NCBI GenBank assembly: GCA_947044405.1
Contig: CAMRHE010000067.1
Span: 3,169,501 to 3,233,500 of the forward strand
Origin: Leptodactylus fallax
Lineage: Eukaryota; Chordata; Amphibia; Anura; Leptodactylidae
Direction of reading: 5' to 3'
Length of the DNA stretch: 64,000 nucleotides
Shown: in pieces, positions 1-9,827 of the stretch
Numbering within the stretch: position 1 is the stretch's first letter
Layout of the letters: the number at the start of each line of letters is the position of its first letter
Notes under the pieces: generated by a model
Databases searched by the model: none
What the model was told of the DNA's origin: nothing
Seen by the model: the letters and a program-made list of their open reading frames with translations, nothing else
Translations under genes and position numbers: made by a program

Positions 1-117
1 TCAGACACCTCCTATGTTGGAGGCTTCACAACAATCCTTAAAAAAATGCTTGTCAGCTAGCAGAAAAAAAGAAGCGTCCTGCTTTGTTCTTCAGGTGGAT
101 TCTGCATGAAACTCCCA

Positions 118-400
118 TTAAATAGGACCTTTCATGCCCTCTGACATTAGCGGTATTATATACCGCTAGAAAGCTGACAGTGCGCTGCACAGAGGAATTT
201 GGGGAGGCAGAAAAACTCTGCTTTAGGAATTTGAAGCAGATTTTGGAAGCTGATTTTGATGCATTTTCAACTTCAAAATCTGTTTTCCATTCAATTTAAA
301 AAGGATCTTTCACATCCTCTGACATTAACAGTGAATTCAGCTGATATCTCTGCAACCAGGCAACCAGAGTACACACCGGCAAAGCTGACAGTACGATGAA
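118..400 (+). repeat. Two fragments of an AGGACCTTTCAC-type MITE
   Basis: Two copies of the same repeat start lie in the same orientation, near 122 (AGGACCTTTCATGCCCTCTG) and near 301 (AGGATCTTTCACATCCTCTG). Both continue into a GACATTA...CAGT motif. The same sequence forms the terminal inverted repeat of the complete element at 38471-38858, so these are truncated copies of that family. No coding potential. The flanking sequence (1-117 and 400-587) shows nothing else recognisable. Confidence 0.6.
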
Positions 401-587
401 TTCACTGCTTGCACATGACCGTGTCATCCGTGTGCTGCCTGTGCATTCAATGAATAGGGGCCGTAGAAACATGGCCACAAAACCGGACAGGAATAGGACC
501 TGTGCTGAGTTTTGTGGCCTGGACTGTCGACCCAGACACTGATCCTTGTCCTACACGGTCATGTGCATGGGCCCACAGAAATGAATG

Positions 588-629
588 GGTCAGTGTGCTA
601 TCTTGGAAAACCCAGATAGCACACTGACC
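588..629. repeat. Perfect 16-bp inverted repeat (hairpin)
   Basis: Arms at 588-603 and 614-629 are perfect reverse complements (GGTCAGTGTGCTATCT and its complement) around a 10-nt spacer. It may be the core of an old foldback element. No other function is visible. Confidence 0.75.
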
Positions 630-764
630 TAGCAGATGGTCGTCTGCAAGAGGCTTAAGAGTGAGTTCATAGCGCTAGCTTACTCCTACTGAATTCATTG
701 GGAGACTTTTCAGTAATTTCTGAAGCTGTTTTTGATGCAAAAAGTCTCAAAAACAGCTTAAGGG

Positions 765-1048
765 TAAGGCCCCACGTAGCGGGCAGCAGCAAAAAAGCGC
801 TACGGGAAAAAGCGCAGAAGAAATGCGTCAGCGTTCAATTATACCTATAGTGAAATCACCTGTGTTTCCGTAGGTATAACTGACATGCTGCAATTTCCAA
901 AAACGTGACGGCTTTGGAAATCACAGCATTTCCACTATGGGTATTTTTCTGTAATGTTTGAATGGGATTCTAATCCCATCCACTTTGCAGGTACTGTAAA
1001 ATGCCGCGCCAAACTGCGGTGTTTACGTCACATGGGGCCCCGGCCTTA
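765..1048. mobile_element. MITE with TAAGGCC terminal inverted repeats
   Basis: The left end TAAGGCCCCACGTAGCGG matches the complement of the right end (TAAGGCCGGGGCCCCATGTG), with imperfect inverted similarity further in. There is no ORF. A related end occurs at 30729. It resembles a repeat type I remember from frog genomes. The superfamily is not resolved from the ends alone. Confidence 0.6.
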
Positions 1049-1895
1049 AAAATAACTGAAAATTCTCCCAGTGAGTGGGAGTCATCTAGCTTCTTCTTTC
1101 AACACTGTTATTTGAGATAGCTGAAAAAAAAACATCCTGCTCTATCATAAGGGAGAGAAATTCTCCAAATTCCATTGAACTCAATAGGATGCCTCAAAAA
1201 ACTCCTAAAAATGCTATGAATTAAAAAAAAAAAACAACACTTAAAACCACTGAGCTGCTTTTCGAGGCTACCTTTTGCAGCTTGGCAATAGAAGCAGTGT
1301 GAACCCACCCCAATGGTATATTGCTTGTCACCCGGCTGCCCTAAAATCAGAAGTACTATAACTAACAAATGGTTCTGTAAAAGGTTTTTGAAACCTCGGC
1401 AGGAGAGGACGACTGAAGTGCTTACATTTACTAGTGATTTTCTTTTCTGTTTTAGGCAGGAATGATCTTTATTTCTTTTGCTTTTGACATTTGTATTACC
1501 TTTATTTTATCATTTAACTATTGCTTAAACCATTTTCTGTAACAGCACAAATACCATCCGCTCGGTGTGATTTGTGGTGTCTTTATGACTCTTATCTGCT
1601 ATAAGCAGATCTTTCTGCCCCTTGGATTTCTTCCTAGCATTGTAAAACATTTACAATATGGCTGGAAATATTTCAGCTTCTCCTAAGGGAAAATTCTGTT
1701 CCAAATATCCTTAAATCCTGTTCCTGGCTTTTGACCAAATTCTATCACCAACTTGTTTTTCTTAACTCAGTTTCTCTGCTTTAGCAATTCTGCTCCTTTA
1801 ATGGTTGTCCCCGTGTCTCTGTTTTCCGTCTTCTCGCAGCTACTGTTCTTTTCCTCCCTAAGTAGATCATATTTGTTGTATCTGCTCAATATCAG
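1049..1895. other. Non-coding stretch, nothing recognised
   Basis: AT-rich sequence with pyrimidine-rich segments around 1740-1860. I see no gene, no long inverted repeat and no clear transposon ends here. Confidence 0.5.
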
Positions 1896-2060
1896 CAGTG
1901 TCAGACTGAGATTCTTTGGGCCCACCAGATAAAATTATTCTGAGGACCCCTCCCCCATCAGCCTCTAGATATAGACCATGGCCCCACTCAAATTTGGATG
2001 TCTTCTGCTGACTTTATGGTGTTAGAGCTGGGGCCCCCGGATGATTCTTTGGTACTTTGG
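1896..2060 (+). mobile_element. Fragment of a MITE beginning CAGTGTCAGACTG
   Basis: The segment starts with CAGTGTCAGACTG followed by TTTGGGCCCACCAG, which I recognise as the start of a dispersed frog repeat. No matching right end or target duplication was found, so it is treated as a fragment. The right boundary is uncertain. The sequence from here to 2662 holds no gene. Confidence 0.35.
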
Positions 2061-2662
2061 TGACTATCTGTAAAAGAGATTGAAAACATCTTCTATTATT
2101 ATGGGGATTTTTAGTGTCAAAGTCTATTTCTCTGACAGGAGGGACTGTGATAGTACCATGCTGGGGAACTTTTCAGTTATAATATCGCAAAAGTCAACTT
2201 TACTGGTGGAGGTCACATTGGTTTGTTCTATAATCCATCACTGCTCCGCCTGTACTTGAGAATCCTATGATGGGCCCAGGCATTGACATTAATAATGTAC
2301 CCCAAAAGTCCAGCAGAAGACAATACCAAGCTGATTTTGGCCCCAGTAACTTATACCTTGGATCATTTATGAACTGATTCGCATGATCTGTCCAATTCAT
2401 ACAATAATAAAGATTCAGATTGATGTGAACATGGTCTCCATAGTTTGAGGGTGAACCTTTGGAAAAAAATGTCCTCTGGGGTATCAGAGGTTATGTTGAT
2501 CAGTAATTCTACCTTGTTTGTCCCTGTTTTTGAGTAGTCAATGGTCAGACATTAGAAGCTTCTGTAGGTGAATGGACATGGGCACTGCTTTAAACTTGCA
2601 ATTTAGCAAATCCTATTCTATTACCATCATTTTAAACGATAGTTTTTGACACCCTACAGTAA

Positions 2663-3262
2663 AGAGGTTATCCAAGACCTACAATGAATGACCTATCCTT
2701 AGGATAGGTCACTAAGATTAGATCGACACCTAGAATCCTGTCAGCTCTTCTTTGCACAGTGTGCAGAAATGGAAATTGACAGTTCCATATACTTTTCAGT
2801 TCAATTCAATAGCAGCTGAACTGCAATAGCACAGCATAGCCACTACACAGTGTATGGAGCTGTCTGTTTCTGTACAGTGTGCACAGAACATCTAATTGGT
2901 GGGAGCCTGGGTAATGGACCCCAACCAGGGGTGTAACTTGAGGGGGTGCAGAGGGTGCAGTCGCACCGGGGCTCAGGAGCCTTAGGGGGCCCATAAGCAC
3001 TGGCATCAGTATTGAGATTGTAGCTTCCATCTGGCCCATAAGCCAAGGAGACCCACAGATTACACTAAACACACTAAGGGTGATTAAACTCCTTAGCACC
3101 CGTAACCATCACTGTCAAGAATTCACTGCAGGGATGAGGGAGGGGGCCCCGGACAAAAGATTGCACCGGGGCCCACAAGACTTTAGTTACGCCACTGACC
3201 CCAACCAATCTTATAGTAAAGACCGACCCTAGGTCATTCATTCTAGGTCTCGGATAATCCCT
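2663..3262. mobile_element. TTAA-type MITE (host of a nested hAT MITE)
   Basis: The left end AGAGGTTATCCAAGACCTA and the complement of the right end (AGGGATTATCCGAGACCTAG) agree over about 35 bases, including the shared GAATGACCTA. The right side is followed by TTAA (3263-3266) and the left by GTAA. The element is interrupted by the hAT-type MITE at 2926-3197 and would be about 320 bp without it. TTAA target sites are characteristic of piggyBac-type transposition, which is an inference here because no transposase is present. Confidence 0.75.
2918..3205. mobile_element. hAT-type MITE with perfect 8-bp TSD
   Basis: The element (2926-3197, 272 bp) begins CAGGGGTGTAACTTGAGG and ends with the complement of CAGTGGCGTAACTAAAGTC. 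It is flanked on both sides by ACCCCAAC (2918-2925 and 3198-3205). An 8-bp duplication is the hallmark of hAT transposition. No ORF, so it is a non-autonomous element. Relatives lie at 45670-46142, 20055-20200 and 55759. It is inserted inside the older TTAA-type MITE. Confidence 0.9.
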
Positions 3263-3266
3263 TTAA

Positions 3267-4500
3267 ACACCTGTTAGGAACTATGAGAATTTGGAGTTTG
3301 AAACTGTTTTTTTTACTGGGATTGGGAATTTCTAAAGTTTTAAAGTTGTATAATATATTAAAGCATATAATACTTTACCAATCCCATGATGCTTCTCGTA
3401 GAAGAACGGAATAAACAATAAAACACATCCATCCGATAGTGGATAACAATGGGATCCTTTGACTATGATGGGTCCATTGGGTATCTGTTATTTTCATACT
3501 GACATTGCCAGTGAAAAAATTGGGCTTACATGACTTTTTTATCCATGTTTTTAGACTCTGCATTGGGCGGACTCCAACACAGATGTGAATGCAGCCTACA
3601 TTTGACATTTTTTTTTATATGTTTTGACAATTATGGCTTCTTTTTAAAATTCTATAGTAATGTATTCAATTATACAGCGGTTACCACATGTATAATACAT
3701 ACCGTACACTAGGACAAAAGCTATGCATATTCATCCACCAAATCCCAAGTGATGCCCTATTTGTATGATGAAAATGAGAATATCACTGCAGCTAACATAT
3801 TCATGCAGCCTTTAAAGTCATCTGGAGGAATTTCAGTTCTGGACGTAATACATATTCATGTAATGTTGTGTATAAAATCCTATCATCTTCGGCACATTGC
3901 AGTTGATAAATATATGTTTAGTCTTGCAGTACAGTTTTAATATCTCTCCACTGAGGGGCGCTGGAGCACGCAGTACTGCAGCAAAAGGGATAAACACCAA
4001 AAGGCTAACAGACCTTTTTATTTTAATATCCTGGGAAACAGCTGAGCAGCATTGTGTGTGCTATGTGTGTGTGTTTTATATCTCAGCATTCAGTATCTGC
4101 AGAAATTAAACTCTCCCCAAGCTGGCTGCAAAGCTGTGAATGGGGGAACGGAACTACTCAAGCATTGCGACTCTCCTCGGTATCTGCTACTCCCTTCACA
4201 TAAAGCATAAAAAGGGCCTTTGCGGCTTTATCACCTGTTTACAGTAATACAACCTGATAAATCACCATGGCCATATGTTCTTTATATTAAATTTGCTATG
4301 CTATAGGCTTTCATCCTGCTTTACAGTGTATTTGTCTGTAAGAATTACAGGTTTTATTCCAGTTTTCTTTTCTTATTAAAGACATTGGATGGAATTTATC
4401 ATATATTTTACACCAGTTTTGGCATACAATTTATGTGGAAAGTCACAAATTTTGGCACACAACCATTTTTTGTCCAACTTTTTGGCATTTGCACCCTGCA
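3267..4500. other. Non-coding stretch, no feature recognised
   Basis: AT-rich sequence. The several 60-100-codon open frames here are short and overlapping, and none resembles a protein family. The part after 4390 (ATTTATCA followed by CACCAG) looks like a degraded end of another dispersed repeat, also seen around 13510, 38280 and 40129. Confidence 0.45.
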
Positions 4501-4509
4501 TTTTTCCTA

Positions 4510-4770
4510 AACGTTGGCATGTTAGGTTGGATTAGAGAAGGGACGTTGCTTTCTATGGCATAGGAGATATACTAGAATTACGTCAGAGACTAGAAATGAT
4601 TAGTAAGCATAAACTATTAGCTGGAAAATCCCGAAATATTAGGTATACAGAATGAACTTTGACCATACACATATTCACCCTTTTTAAAAATGTATAAAAA
4701 GGGATGACTTGATCAATAAAGTGTGCTTGTGCTCAGATTCACTCCCGACTCTGTGTTCATTGCATCTGGC
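4510..4770 (+). repeat. Possible solo-LTR-like promoter/polyA module
   Basis: TATAAAAAG at about 4693 is followed 20 bases later by AATAAA and then by a GTGTGCTTGTGCTCAG stretch, an arrangement seen in the R-U5 part of many LTRs. No TG...CA boundaries with a target duplication could be fixed and there is no adjoining reading frame. It could equally be chance. Confidence 0.25.
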
Positions 4771-5130
4771 TGCAACCGCCATCTTGAAATCAGACTACCA
4801 TCCAATATATCTTATTGATCTGCTTAGGATCAAACTTAACACTGGTGAAAAATTGAGCTGGAATAAATTTGAGATCATGGAGGCCAACAGGTACCCCACG
4901 CATGGATTGGCACTTCCAACGCCTGTACTTTGCACAGAATGGAGTGGGAAGCAGTTGGCTCCTGACCCTGTATAGTGGCTGGGCACTGGTACCGCAGCTC
5001 AGCTCCATAGCCAACTGCTTCCGGCGCCATGCTGTGTATGCTGTGATCTGCTGAATGGCTGCCTGTTAGTCTCCCCTATTGATAAGACATTTATTGTCTA
5101 TCCTTCGACCAACGCCTGGACAACCCCATG

Positions 5131-5221
5131 TGATGGACACACAGGTGCACAGCTTGTTACAGTCACAGCACAGGAATCAGAGATCTGTCTTGTAACGAGC
5201 TGTGCACCTGTGTGTTCATCA
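5131..5221. repeat. 31-bp inverted repeat (hairpin)
   Basis: Arms 5131-5161 and 5191-5221 are reverse complements except at two positions, with a 29-nt spacer. The right arm runs straight into the tandem array starting at 5218, suggesting a shared unstable origin. Confidence 0.8.
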
Positions 5222-5324
5222 CATGACCATGGACGATATATCACATGACCATGGACGATATATCACATGACCATGGACGATATATCACATGACCATGGAC
5301 TGTATATCACATGACCATGGACTG
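5218..5324 (+). repeat. 22-bp tandem repeat, about five units
   Basis: The unit contains CACATGACCATGGAC followed by GATATAT. Three units are identical and the last two carry TGTATAT or TGATTTT variants. It is a short minisatellite with no coding meaning. The sequence from here to the retrotransposon at 5615 holds no gene and ends with a short ACCCCTTTAAA motif at 5466 typical of TTAA MITE ends. Confidence 0.85.
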
Positions 5325-5614
5325 ATTTTTATCCACTGGAAGTAAACAATGTATCAATGCAAACAGAGATCTAGAAAGCCGTGAGGAAGTGATACACAAA
5401 GCATATTGGAAAATTCTACAACTTTTCCTTATACAAACAACATTTATTTGCTGAGACTGAGCAACCCCTTTAAAGTGACCATACACATTAGATGAACATC
5501 ATCTGAGCCTGCTGATTTGAGTGGGGGTGGAAAAATAATCTATTGTGTATGGGGGTATCCTGACTCTTCTCTGGTAAATGATAAAGATACTGGGCATGTT
5601 GGAGTTCATGATAG

Positions 5615-6624
5615 TGTAGCCCTATTTGGGGGGGGGGGGTATGAGTATTATCCCTCCCGCAACAGACTCTGGCGCTGACCTGTGTGTATAATGGGACCTG
5701 AAGCCTTCGCTGAAGGGAAGAGTGGGAACATATATGAAATATATCAGTGCCTCCACCCAGGATAGAGCCTCTGTATTACAGGGAGGATCTCTTCCTGGGA
5801 CTTACCCATGAAGTACAGTTAGTAGCCTTAACAAGGATCACTGTACTAATCTCACAGTCTGAAGAATACATACAGATACCACATAAGGTTATAACAGTAG
5901 CTTTATAAGAATCAACAGGGTAATAATACATACATAAAATATACTCAGAACACAGCAGTACTACAACAACCAGCAAGTCCTCAACCGTCTTAGGTTATAT
6001 ACCCGGGTATATATATATAGATATATAGCAAGATTCCGGTGCACAATACCTCCAGGCAACAGAAGAGATGCAGGGGCCCCTGTGGATGACTGTGGATCCT
6101 CGGATTCTTCCAGGAGATGACAGACAGCCGATCAGGAGATGATGATGATGGTGAGATTCTTCACAGGCAGCAAACAGGGCGACGGTGACGGCAGTAGATG
6201 CAGGCCTGACTACCCTAACACTGAGTCCTTAACCTGCCAGCTAAACTACTAGTGCCACCGGGCCTCTAACTAGCTAGTTGGCCTTCGGAAGCCTAACCTA
6301 TCACTGTCCTGAACTATATATATATATGGATCCCTAACTACAGTTACTAGCTAGGTCCTGTGAGTATATAGGGGGTAACACATACCTAACTATATACTGT
6401 GAAGTAAAGAGGAACAAGTGGCTCTTAGACTCCCCCAGACACAACATGTCTGTCTCAGCAGCTCTGCTCACATCTCTCCCCCCAGCAGCTCTGCCTCACA
6501 TGTGTCTGACTCACTGTATTTACAAAACAAAACTTGCACTAAATGGCTGGGGTCTCTGAAGCCAAACTGCAGGGGCAAAGAAGCCAGATACATTATATAC
6601 TAGTAGAAATGGCAGTTCCCTACA
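5615..6624 (-). repeat. 3' LTR of the gypsy element
   Basis: 1010 bp, TG...CA, identical to the LTR at 12008-13014 except for three extra Gs in the run starting near 5628. It is preceded (in transcript sense) by a polypurine tract and followed by the ATAG duplication at 5611-5614. Confidence 0.95.
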
Positions 6625-6636
6625 CTCTCCCTCTGG
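6625..6636 (-). promoter_or_regulatory. Polypurine tract
   Basis: On the minus strand the sequence immediately before the 3' LTR is CCAGAGGGAGAG. A purine run abutting the LTR is the plus-strand priming site of LTR retrotransposons. Confidence 0.8.
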
Positions 6637-6743
6637 TGAAATCTTTACGTCACGTCAAAGACATACAAAGTCATAGTATACAGTCAACATTACCAATGAC
6701 AATATCAATATGGTTGCTTTTGCATTTACAGAGTCACAACAGG

Positions 6744-9700
6744 TTAATAGGTATACATGCCAGCAGGAGCGAAAATTGGTAACATATTGACCAAAGTGGA
6801 CACTGCACCCACCCAAGCATGGTATAAATGAGGCTGAGTAGTAAATCTGGGGTCCCCCAAACTATCATATGTCAGCATAGGTGGAGGGTGTCTAATTCTC
6901 TCTCCTCTCCGTACCTCTCTCTGAGGTAAACTAGCATGTCCAGGCCCTAAACTAGGGTTGTCTGCCATGGGAGGGGATGGTGCTGGTGGCGTAGGAGAGC
7001 TAGATCCCTGCTCATCTGTAGACACAGATCTAGGTACGAATTCTGGAGTTTGAGGGTTCATAGGTCTCCCTGAAGGAGAAGATACTGGTGATCTAGGAAC
7101 TTCAGGAGCCACAGTCCAATCACTCTCAGGAGTTTCAGGAAGGTCAGGTGGAATATCGGCTAAGGACTGTGGAGAATCGCAGGCCGAGCCATCATTGGAG
7201 ATATCCATACCATCAATCTGAGGTACAGGCAACAAATGATTTCTATGCCAAGTCCTGATCCTCCCGTCCCGTCCTTTTATCTTGTAGACTGGTATTCCAG
7301 GCAACCGATCTACCACTGTAAAGAGTTCACTCCGCCATCGATCAGCCAGCTTATGTTTTGCAGATGCTCCCAAATTCCGTAGCAGAACATGGTCCCCAGG
7401 GTTCAATTCTCGGTATCTTACTCGAAGATCAAATCTCCTTTTATTTCCTTCATTCACTTTGGCCGCATTTTCCTCAGCCAGCTGATAAGCACTCTTAAGC
7501 GTTTCTTTCAAACGTGCCACGTATCGGTAATGATCTCGATGACTGATACCATCGGTAGAGACTCCCAACAAGATGTCAATAGGTAGCCTAGGCTCTCTTC
7601 CAAACATCAGAAAGTATGGTGAATATCCTGTGCTCTCGTGCCTTGTACTATTATAGGCATGCACCATAGCCTCCACTTTTCGACTCCAGGATCGCTTATC
7701 CTCAATTCGTAAGGTACCAAGCATATCAAGTAAAGTCCTGTTAAATCTTTCAGGAAGGGCATCTCCCTCTGGGTGGTAAGGCGTCGTCCGACTTTTGCGG
7801 ATGTTCAACAACTGAAGTAACTCTTTGATCAGGTTACTCTCAAAATCCCGGCCTTGATCAGAATGCAACCGGTGTGGTAAGCCATAATGGATAAAATACT
7901 TTTCCCAAAGCACTCTTGCAACAGTGACTGCTTTTTGATCCTTAGTCGGAAAGGCTTGAGCATATCGTGTGAAGTGATCAGTCACCACCAATACATTTCC
8001 AAATCCTCTGGAGTCGTTGTCAATACAAAGGAAGTCTATGCAGACAAGATCCATGGGGCCCGAACTCTTCAAGTGTCCCATGAAGGCCGCTCGAACCGGG
8101 ACAGTCTTCCTCTGCAAACATCTGCGACAGCACCTACACAGACGAGTCACGGTATCTCTCATTTTGGGCCAGTAGAATCGGTCTTGTATTAGGCCATAAG
8201 TCTTCTCAGGTCCCAAATGACCATGATAATCATGCAGACTTCGGAAAATCATCTTCTGAAAGCAGCTTGGAATAACTAGTTGGCGCCTTCCAGGGTGATC
8301 ATGATACAGCACCACACGATAAAGTAGGCCATTGTCTATTTCAAACTTCTCCCAATCTCGTAGAAGTTGACTGCATTCAGAGGGTAGGGATGTCTTTAAC
8401 ATTTCTCTGTCTTGAGAACTCACTGCTTGATAAAGAGGTCCAATTAAAGGATCAGTCTTTTGACTCCAGATCATTCGCTTTGAAGATATAGAACAACTCT
8501 CAAAGGATCCTAAAGCGGCAGGGTAGGCAAACATGTCTGGTACAGCTTCGGGACCTCCCCCAATAGAGTCAATAAGCCGAGTTTCAGAAAAGGCTACTCG
8601 GTCTTCAACTACAGCAGCCATGGCACACAAAGCTCCTACTCCAGGACTTGGCACTTCTTCCCATTCATCCACTACTTCCGGACTAGGTAATCCAGGCCGT
8701 CTTGATAGAGCATCTGCCCCAATGTTCTTAGGCCCCGATTTATACTTGAGTGTGAATTGGTAGTTGGATAAAGCTGCCAACCAGCGATGTCCTGTAGCAT
8801 CGAGTTTAGCGGTTGACAAAACGTATGTCAGTGGATTGTTGTCTGTTCTTACTTCAAACGTGGCTCCGTATAAATAGTCATGCAATTTATCAACAATGGC
8901 CCACTTGAGCGCCAAAAACTCCAATTTATGTACTGGATAATTTTTCTCGCTGGGAGAAAGACTTCGACTTATGAAAGCTATGGGCCGTAACCCGGCCGGG
9001 TATTCTTGGTGCAGCACGCCACCTAATCCTTCAAAGCTGGCATCTACATGTAGCACATATGGCTTATGTGCATCAGCATAAGCCAGAACGGGAGCTTCTG
9101 TCAATTTCTTCTTCAACAACTTAAATGCTTCTTCACAATCCGCAGTCCACCTATCGCCAAAAAGGCTTTTGGAAGACCCTTTCTTCTTTCCCGGATCTCC
9201 TGCATCACTCTTCAACAGGTCGAGGAGGGCTCGAGCAATTTTTGAATATCCTTCCACAAATCGTCGATAGAATCCACAAAACCCCAAGAAAGATTGCAAC
9301 TCCGTAATATTTTGCGGTCGGGGCCAATTCACCACAGCTTCAATCTTACCAGGATCGGTAGCAACTCCTTCAGCAGAAACAATATGACCTACATAAGTGA
9401 CCGAACATCTACAAAATTTGCATTTGTCAGCCGACAACTTCAGCCCCTCTTCTTTTAAGCGATGGAGTACTCTCATGAGTCGTTCTTCATGTTCTTCCAG
9501 CGTCTTTCCAAACACAATAATGTCATCAAGATATACAAGGCATTCCCGGGGCACTAAATCACCTAACACTCTTTCCATCAACCTTTGGAACGTTGCTGGC
9601 GCACCTTTTGTACCTTGCGGCATACGAGTGAACTGAAAGAAACCCAAGGGGCATATGAAGGCTGTCTTTTCCTGATCCTCAGGTGCCATTGGGACTTGAT

Positions 9701-9827
9701 AGTATCCCGATCTTAGGTCCAGCACTGTGAACCAACAGTTTCCATTCAGAGCTTCCAGAGCTTCTTCAATTCTCGGCAGTGTATACTGATCAGGTAAGGT
9801 TCTCCGGTTCAGAGTTCTGTAATCCAC
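6744..9827 (-). CDS. Pol: RT, RNase H and integrase (gypsy gag-pol, part 2)
   Basis: This 1027-residue frame overlaps part 1 out of frame and starts at an internal Met of RT, so it is not an independent gene start. RT catalytic residues are present (D37 in VLDLRSGY; YLDD at 99-102). RNase H has D262, E303, D329 and D372. Integrase has its zinc-binding H532/H537 and C567/C570, then D598, D657 and E693 with 35 residues between the last two (DD35E). A GPY/F-like region sits near 808-870, followed by a proline- and serine-rich tail and no chromodomain. Together these copy the RNA into DNA and insert it. All catalytic residues seen are intact; the only defect is the upstream frame break. Confidence 0.92.
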   Translation of the reverse strand: MDYRTLNRRTLPDQYTLPRIEEALEALNGNCWFTVLDLRSGYYQVPMAPEDQEKTAFICPLGFFQFTRMPQGTKGAPATFQRLMERVLGDLVPRECLVYLDDIIVFGKTLEEHEERLMRVLHRLKEEGLKLSADKCKFCRCSVTYVGHIVSAEGVATDPGKIEAVVNWPRPQNITELQSFLGFCGFYRRFVEGYSKIARALLDLLKSDAGDPGKKKGSSKSLFGDRWTADCEEAFKLLKKKLTEAPVLAYADAHKPYVLHVDASFEGLGGVLHQEYPAGLRPIAFISRSLSPSEKNYPVHKLEFLALKWAIVDKLHDYLYGATFEVRTDNNPLTYVLSTAKLDATGHRWLAALSNYQFTLKYKSGPKNIGADALSRRPGLPSPEVVDEWEEVPSPGVGALCAMAAVVEDRVAFSETRLIDSIGGGPEAVPDMFAYPAALGSFESCSISSKRMIWSQKTDPLIGPLYQAVSSQDREMLKTSLPSECSQLLRDWEKFEIDNGLLYRVVLYHDHPGRRQLVIPSCFQKMIFRSLHDYHGHLGPEKTYGLIQDRFYWPKMRDTVTRLCRCCRRCLQRKTVPVRAAFMGHLKSSGPMDLVCIDFLCIDNDSRGFGNVLVVTDHFTRYAQAFPTKDQKAVTVARVLWEKYFIHYGLPHRLHSDQGRDFESNLIKELLQLLNIRKSRTTPYHPEGDALPERFNRTLLDMLGTLRIEDKRSWSRKVEAMVHAYNSTRHESTGYSPYFLMFGREPRLPIDILLGVSTDGISHRDHYRYVARLKETLKSAYQLAEENAAKVNEGNKRRFDLRVRYRELNPGDHVLLRNLGASAKHKLADRWRSELFTVVDRLPGIPVYKIKGRDGRIRTWHRNHLLPVPQIDGMDISNDGSACDSPQSLADIPPDLPETPESDWTVAPEVPRSPVSSPSGRPMNPQTPEFVPRSVSTDEQGSSSPTPPAPSPPMADNPSLGPGHASLPQREVRRGERIRHPPPMLTYDSLGDPRFTTQPHLYHAWVGAVSTLVNMLPIFAPAGMYTY

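Noticed and set aside
5776..5976. Small open frames inside the LTRs (also 6418-6603, 12166-12366, 12808-12993)
   Set aside because: They recur identically only because the LTRs are identical; no protein similarity.
6744..7260. Possible env-like or chromodomain segment at the end of pol
   Set aside because: The C-terminal tail is Pro/Ser-rich without a signal peptide, membrane segment or chromodomain motif.
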